From: Alectoria sarmentosa
Lineage: Eukaryota; Ascomycota; Lecanoromycetes; Lecanorales; Parmeliaceae
Assembly: GCA_009733775.1 (NCBI GenBank)
Contig: WOGZ01000611.1
Location: 1-12,108 of the forward strand
DNA length: 12,108 nucleotides
Direction: 5' to 3'
Shown here: one piece after another, positions 6,844-12,108 of the stretch
Layout: each line of letters begins with the position of its first letter
Numbering within the stretch: position 1 is the first letter of the stretch
Notes under the pieces: generated by a model
Databases searched by the model: none
The model's input: only the letters and a program-made list of their open reading frames with translations
Told to the model about the DNA's origin: nothing
Program-made: the position numbers and the translations under genes

Positions 6844-6996
6844 ATGAGCAATTCTCATTTATAAGATAATCTTTGAATTTAAATGATCATGATTCGAAAT
6901 TCGAGGGTTGAGAGTTTTTTAATTCTCGGCGAATCGAAATTATTCGCTTTTAATCGAAGTCGTATACGATTTGCGATCGTGCAATTGAATCATGAT
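6844..6996 (+). repeat. structured leader of element B
   Basis: The outer stem ATCATGATTC (6886-6895) pairs perfectly with GAATCATGAT (6987-6996). Inside lie GAGA (6910-6913) with TCTC (6924-6927), GCGAAT (6929-6934) with ATTCGC (6942-6947), and the palindrome TCGTATACGA (6960-6969). Just upstream is ATGAG (6844-6848) with CTCAT (6854-6858). The layout suggests a multibranched RNA 150-300 nt after the primer site, a place where retroelements keep packaging or dimerisation signals. Function is inferred from position only. Confidence 0.65.
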
Positions 6997-7340
6997 AAGG
7001 TTTTTATAATATTGTTAATTTTTTTACGTGAAATACATTAAATAAAGAAAAATACGTTTTTGTTTTTATAACATTTTATTAAATTGATGGTTTACATTTT
7101 TAATAATGTATCGAATTAATAAAATAGATTGAATAATTAAATGTTAACGTTATTATCAATTTAATTATCGTTTAAAACAATTCAAAGTTGATTTTATATT
7201 ATTTAAACGTTTAAAAATTTATTTGAAATTAAAAATAAAAAACTTTATGTGTTAAAATTAACATTTTAATTTCAAAAATTCTTTGAAAAAAGAAATTGAG
7301 ACTTTATTATCGAATTTTTATTATTATTATCGATAACATT

Positions 7341-7389
7341 TTATTATCGTGATTATAAAATTTAATTAATTTTAATTTCACGATAATAA
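7341..7389 (+). repeat. 12-bp perfect inverted repeat with inner stem
   Basis: TTATTATCGTGA (7341-7352) pairs with TCACGATAATAA (7378-7389). Within the 25-nt interior AAAATT (7357-7362) pairs with AATTTT (7369-7374). The outer stem has three G or C positions per arm, so it is less likely than pure A/T pairing to arise by composition alone. Confidence 0.65.
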
Positions 7390-7442
7390 TCATTAAAGCG
7401 AATATTTTAAATTCGAATTTTTGATTGAATAATATAAAAAGG

Positions 7443-7493
7443 GTGCGAATTTTTTAAAAAGATTTGCACGTTTATAATTGTACTCAATACAAT
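7443..7493 (+). repeat. two consecutive hairpins in B's 5' region
   Basis: GTGCGAAT (7443-7450) pairs with ATTTGCAC (7462-7469), with one G-T wobble, and the T and A runs inside extend the stem. Immediately after, ATTGTA (7477-7482) pairs with TACAAT (7488-7493) around CTCAA. A G-to-A mutation of the wobble G would give a Watson-Crick pair. Confidence 0.6.
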
Positions 7494-8119
7494 CTTAATC
7501 GAATTTAATTTTTATTATCAAATTCAAAATCAAATTCTTTATATTATTAATATTATTTCATTATAATATTATTATTCAAATTTATTATTAATTTTCGTAT
7601 AAACATTTTTCGTTATTATTGCAAAATCTTGAAACATAACGATAAGAATTAATTAATATCAATAAGAATTTAAATAATTTTAACGAAAATTGATAAAGCG
7701 TTTATTTCATTTTTTTCACATTATCGTTATATGATAATAATTTTAAAGTTAACGAGAAATCATTTAACGCTTTAAATGATATCAAAATTTTTGATTTACG
7801 CGTTAAAGATAAACGATTTTGTTTATCAATTTTTTTTGAAATGTTCGAATCGTTTTTTAAATCGTTATTAAATTCATTTGTTTCAATATTTTTTTAAAGC
7901 GATAATTTTTAAATCGATATTTTCGATTCGTTTTTAATCGTGATAAAAATCTCGTTTTCGTTATTTTCATTATTATTATTCATTTTTTATATTTTTTCAT
8001 TTATTTTTTTCGATATCGATGATTGAATTTAACGTTTAAGATATTATTAAAAATATTTTTATAAATAATGAAGACAATTTTCTTTTGATTTTTATTATTA
8101 TTTTGAAATTTATTATCGA

Positions 8120-8774
8120 ATATATCAAATAAAGCGAAGATATTAACGATTAATTAATATCGAATTATTTTTTATTTTTTATTAATATTATTAAGTTTAA
8201 AGTTTGTGTAATTATTCGTTAACGTTTTGATTATATCAATCATTAATTCATTAAAAAACATAACGAAAATTTTTAAATTATGTTAAACGTCATCGATGTT
8301 TATTATAAACTTATAAGCTTTGAATTTTATATCGAATTTGTGTATAATTATATAACATCAATATTAATTTCGAAAAGAGCGTTCATTAATATGAAAAAGA
8401 TTTTCGCAAAATTAACGTCGAAATCGTTGATTTAAACGATTTATTATTATTATCGAAATTTTATCTTATTCAATTTTTTCTTATAAAATTCGACGAAATT
8501 TACGATGTCTTTATAATAATTTATATTTAAATTCATATATTTTATAATTCGAATGCAATTAAATTCGATTTGATTATTTATAACGTAATAAACAAAAAAC
8601 GTCGTATGTTTATAATCAAAAAGAATAATGTTATTATATTTATTTATCGTAATAATAAAGATAAATAATTCGTTAAAAGCGATTTCGACGATTTCGATTT
8701 TATTAATCGCGAAATTTATATTTTTTATAAGGCCGTTGATCGCAAATTCAAACATCTTTTTATTAAATATTAAA
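8120..8774 (+). pseudogene. element B C-terminal part of gag (decayed)
   Basis: Collinear with A 5921-6575. Plus-strand frames give stretches such as NVIDVYYKLISFEF near 8286-8327 and DFDDFDFINREI near 8678-8713. A reads the second almost identically, which supports this strand. The 101-codon open frame on the minus strand at 8450-8755 is taken as an antisense shadow, because protease, integrase and RT of the same element all read plus. No zinc knuckle is recognisable. The protein family is inferred from position. Confidence 0.55.
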
Positions 8775-9079
8775 TTAAATTCTTTTATTTAAAATTTGAA
8801 AAGTTTATAAATGAATAAAAAAAAAATAAAAAAAAAATCGATATCATTTATGTGAGCATTAATGTTTCAAATATCAAACGTAAACGTATTTAAAAAGCGT
8901 TATTTAACACCTTCGTTTTAAAAGAAAATAATTATTTTAATGTTAATATAACGTATATTTCAAAAAAAAACGATTATCTTTATATTCATATAATATTTTT
9001 AAACGAATTAAACGATATAAATTATTCGAATTTTATTTCGAATGATTTTAACATTTTAAATGCAATCAATCAAATAAAT

Positions 9080-9420
9080 TTGAATAAAAATAAAAATCTT
9101 ATTAATTTGATAACGAACCCGAATTTGAATAAAAGTTTATTATTCGTCAAATTTATGAATCTCGATGTTCGAATTATGATAAATTTTAATTGCATTCGTT
9201 ATTTCTTTATCGATCGTTCAATATTCATCATTTATATTAAAATTTAATTTCGATTTATTAAAAACATTAAAGACGTCAAAGTTTAATTTTTTGTTTACGA
9301 TATTATTAATTTTGATTGCAATGTTAATAATAAACGCATTATTTTAACGATTTTTAATGTTTTGTATATGCTCGATATAAACGTCAATTTTTTATTAATT
9401 AAAAAGCTTTTAAATGTTGA
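9080..9420 (+). pseudogene. element B aspartic protease (decayed)
   Basis: Codons at 9182-9202 read NFNCIRY. Each departure from the copia-type DSGCTRH active site is a single C-to-T or G-to-A transition, except that the Gly codon took two. The Cys and Arg remain. Further on, the stretch reads LTIFNVLYMLDINVNFLL, matching the NVLYVPDL--NLLS strand that follows the active site in copia proteases. The catalytic Asp is lost and in-frame stops are present. Confidence 0.8.
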
Positions 9421-9559
9421 TATTGAAATCGTCTTTTATAAAAAAAGTTGTGTTTTAATTTAAGATAATATTATATTAATCGATATGTGAAATCGCGATT
9501 TATTTTTTTTGAATTTATAAAAAAACAATAATGCTTTAATCGTTTATAACGTTTTTTCA

Positions 9560-10284
9560 AATTCGATTTATTAATTATAATATGTTCGCATAAATCATTT
9601 GAATTATTAAAATTTCAATAAACCTTTTAATATCGTTATAAATATTAATTTTTTTAAAAACATTATCGAGAAATACATTCATGAATGTTATATAATGAAT
9701 TATTAAAAAGCGATTTTTTATAATAATCTCACAGCGCTTGATATTTTATTAAACGAATTTATTTATAACGATTTTATTAAATCTTTAATTTTCATTAATT
9801 TTAACGATTATAAATATTTTATAACGTTTAAAAATGATTTTATTTATTATTTTAAGATTTATTATATTCGTTATAAAAGTGAAATCTTCGTTATATTTTT
9901 ACGTTTTAAGATTTATTTAAAATTTCGCGATTATTAAATTAATTATATTTATCTCGATAATGAAAACGAATATATTAATAAAATCTTTTTTAAATGTTTT
10001 ATTCAATCGAGCATTAAATAAAAATTCATTATTATAAATAATTTTAAAATAAATGAAATCGTCGAACGATTTAATTAAATTTTAATAAATAATATTTATT
10101 TAATTTTATTAAATTTCAATTTTAATAAAAAATTTTGATTTAAAATAATGATTATAATCAATTATTTAACAATACGTTTTTTTAATATCAAGATCATTAT
10201 TATATTTTTCGAAGTTTTTTATTATCGCAAATTTATTCTTTTTTATTTACATATTATTAATTTCATTATTTACGCTCTAAAACG
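9560..10284 (+). pseudogene. element B integrase (decayed, DD35E codons kept)
   Basis: The N-terminal HH region reads YVRINHLNY (from 9581), the first His as Tyr. The core has Asp GAT at 9770-9772 (NDFIKSL, family SD--GP), FKNDFIYYFKIYYIRYKSEIF from about 9827, LDNENEY with Asp GAT at 9956-9958, and Glu GAA at 10064-10066 in IVERFN. The second Asp and the Glu are 36 codons apart, the DD35E spacing. The tail EVFYYRKFILFYLHI from 10211 matches the family's EA-YGKKP-LSHLRVFG linker. Stops such as the TAA after FRDY prevent translation. Confidence 0.86.
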
Positions 10285-11149
10285 TATTTAAAAAAAAATT
10301 ATAAATAAAAATAAAAAATGTATTCTTTTAAATTACGAAAACGAATTCATTTTTCATTTTTATAATTTAATCAAAAAGAAGATTATTCGCGTTAACGATA
10401 TACATTTCGTCGAAAAACGTTTATATTTTATAAATCTCGAAAAGAAAATTGAAACTTATGAACCTTTAAATAAATATTAACGTTTTTTTATATTAACATT
10501 TATTATGAAAAAGACATTGAATGAATAACGTATCATTATATTATTAAAAGTTAAATTTATAATTTCGATTAAATTGTCAAATCGATTATTATTAACGAAT
10601 ATTTCATCGTTAATCATTAATCGCTTTTAAAGATTTTATTTTATCATCATTATAATGCGTGTGTTTATAACATTTATTAAATTTGTTGTATTAATTATTA
10701 GATTTATCGCCGTTTTTTTTTCGTTAATGTTTTTAAAATTCATTAAAATGAAAATTGTGCGAGAACATCTTAAATATAAGATTATTTAAAAAATAATTAA
10801 TAATTATAAAGATTTTATTATTTCGAATTTTCGTGATTTATTATTTAATTTTTTGATGAAAGTTTTCGTTGTTTTTATTCTTTTTATGAATTATATTAAT
10901 AAATTTGACATTTTCGAATTTATAATTTATAAATAAACGATTTTTAATAATTTAATTCATAAAAATTGAAAAATTAATATGCGAAATAAATATAAATTTT
11001 TTATAAATAATAATATTTAATATCTTATTCAAACGTCTTTAAAGGTTTATATTTTTAAAAATTGTTGAATTTATATTGTAAAGTAAGATTTTGAAAAAGA
11101 AATCACACGTTATAAAATATATTGAATTGTTTAAGAATTCGAATAATAA

Positions 11150-11860
11150 AAAAGTCGTGATTATTATAATATTTTTATGTTAATATTAAAGCTTATAAAT
11201 TATAAAATGATTTATGCGCTTATAACGATTATAAATTAAAATATAAAATAAATAAACGTTAAAATCGTTTTTTTTATAATGATGTTTAAAAAGATATTTA
11301 TGTGTAATAATTTAAAGGTTTTGATAAAAATAATATTAAGGTTTACAAATTAAATAAGGTTTTTTATAATTTAAAACACTTTTTTAAAATTTAATATTAA
11401 CATTTTTCGATTTATATAAAAAAATTCGATTTTAATTTTATCGAATTAAATGATAATGTGTTTATGAATCTCAAAAAAAAATCATTATAACGTTTTATGT
11501 TGATAATGTTTTGATTATAAATCACAATAAAGTCGTTATCAAACGAATTAAAAATGCGTTAAATATCAAATTTCACATATCAGATTTGAAATTATATGTT
11601 TTTTATTTAAACATAATTATCAAAAGAGATCGTTATAATAACATTATTCGTTTAAAATAAAAAACGTACATTATACGTTTTCTCAATCATTTCAAATGTT
11701 AAAATCTCACTTTTATTAATACATTATTCGAAATTAATCGTAAATTAACGTTTATTAAAAAAGATTATATGATCTTTAAAAAGCTTCGTGAGAAGTATTA
11801 ATTCGTTATGAATTCTTTTATATACGTTATATTAAAAATTCATTTCGATATCGTTTATGT
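11150..11860 (+). pseudogene. element B reverse transcriptase (decayed)
   Basis: Codons from about 11263 read RFFYNDV, stop, KDIYV, then FKGFDKNN and KVYKLNKVFYNLKHF. This follows the copia RT pattern AFLNGDLEEEIYM-QP-GF ... KL-KSLYGLKQ-PRAWY. The active-site box is YVDN at 11496-11507 (second Asp GAT to AAT), followed by VLIINHNK and then ALNIKFHISDLKLYVFYLNIIIKRDR in two adjoining pieces. This matches the L---F-MKDLG---YFLGI-I-RDR segment. One catalytic Asp is therefore lost. Matches A at 3190-3201. Confidence 0.86.
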
Positions 11861-12108
11861 TATTTTTTTAATTAATCGATATTTAATTAATTTTATTTCA
11901 GCGCATTGAAATGCGATTATTCGAATTTTTCGATATCTTAAAAACATAATGCATTATAAATTCGTATATAAAGACTTTTTAAAGGATTTATTCGATTATA
12001 TTGATTTTAATTGAATTAAAAATTTAATTTGAAGGTTTACTTTCGATTATTTATTTAATTTGAATAATAACGTTATTAATTAATTAAATAAACGTTAAAT
12101 TATTATAA
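11860..12108 (+). pseudogene. element B RT-RNase H connection and start of RNase H (decayed, cut by the window)
   Basis: FISAH, stop, NAIIRIFRYLKNIMHYKF from about 11894 matches the copia HW-A--RILRYLKGT--YGL segment, with the stop at the Trp position (TGG to TGA). Downstream DYIDFN then FTFDYLFNLNNNVIN fits the GYSDSDWAG and RRSTSGYVF-LNN--ISW boxes that open RNase H. Element A supplies the missing C-terminal part. The true end lies outside the window. Confidence 0.78.

Larger units (their letters stand above)
6997..8119 (+). other. 5' internal region of B, probable gag N-terminus, not resolved
   Basis: About 1.1 kb with no open frame of note and no motif I can name. By position it should hold the rest of the leader and the start of gag. 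Element A has no counterpart in this window because its matching part lies beyond the insertion. Without a second copy, mutated codons cannot be told from original ones. It holds the hairpins listed at 7341-7389 and 7443-7493. Confidence 0.5.
2587..12108. repeat. inverted repeat of about 4 kb formed by elements A and B
   Basis: 2587-6575 (minus) matches 8120-12108 (plus). Paired positions add up to 14694-14697 at every point checked: the gag sample, integrase triad, RT box and window end. Insertions and deletions therefore total only a few bases over 4 kb. The arms are separated by 1544 bp (6576-8119), all belonging to B. Sampled differences are transitions only. The right arm probably continues past the window edge. 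Confidence 0.88.
6576..12108 (+). mobile_element. Ty1/copia retrotransposon B, RIP-degraded, 3' end outside the window
   Basis: The plus-strand order is 5' LTR, primer site, structured leader, 5' region, gag, protease, integrase, RT and RNase H. It is the same family as A. Integrase ahead of RT, the DD35E pattern, the YVD(D/N) box and a half-tRNA primer site place it in copia. Stops and lost catalytic codons show it is dead. It is somewhat less mutated than A at the key motifs (YVDN against YINN). It appears inserted antisense into A. The stretch 10285-11150 between integrase tail and RT is collinear with A, but I can name no motif in it. Confidence 0.86.

Noticed and set aside
6560..7000. 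tRNA or rRNA gene near B's leader because of its stems
   Set aside because: No cloverleaf or T-loop consensus. The anticodon-like TTATGAGC is in primer-site orientation and directly adjoins the LTR end.
8450..8755. 101-codon open frame on minus, with its relative at 5855-6124 on plus
   Set aside because: Both lie antisense to the copia coding strand of their own element, as fixed by protease, integrase and RT. I read them as shadows of gag. The conservation between the two is that of the whole inverted repeat.

Overview
The window looks like a repeat-rich, AT-rich block of a filamentous ascomycete genome that carries repeat-induced point mutation (RIP). I recognise no intact protein gene. 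Three LTR retroelements, or parts of them, account for almost all of it. The RIP reading rests on three observations. Cytosines are retained mainly before G (12 of 23 cytosines in 2521-2820 are CpG). Related copies differ by C/T and G/A transitions. The coding remains are riddled with stops, while codon-level family motifs are still legible. The species cannot be named from this.

Left part (62-1776): a complete, small, non-coding LTR retroelement. It has two 171-bp LTRs (67-237 and 1601-1771), a perfect 5-bp target duplication TAATC (62-66 and 1772-1776), a primer-binding site resembling a cut initiator-tRNA(Met) site, and a purine tract just before the 3' LTR. Its interior is not a gene. It is an inverted repeat followed by about 1.1 kb of roughly 44-bp repeat units, many of which fold as small hairpins with a conserved 10-nt loop and differing but still complementary stems.

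Middle-left (2210-6575, minus strand): the 3' two-thirds of a heavily mutated Ty1/copia element, called A. In minus-strand order it has end of gag, protease, integrase, reverse transcriptase and RNase H. Between A and the small element lie about 430 bp (1777-2209) that I cannot assign.

Right part (6576-12108, plus strand): a second copia element of the same family, called B. It starts with a 124-bp 5' LTR, a half-tRNA primer site and a structured leader, then a 1.4-kb 5' region, gag, protease, integrase, RT and the start of RNase H. It runs off the window. A's homology to B stops at the first base of B's LTR, so B probably inserted into A in the opposite orientation, and the rest of A should lie beyond 12108. 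A and B therefore form an inverted repeat of about 4 kb around a 1.54-kb spacer.

How the parts fit: the small element and B share LTR-end sequences and the same type of primer site. The small element could have been moved in trans by B-like copia machinery. All three now look inactivated.
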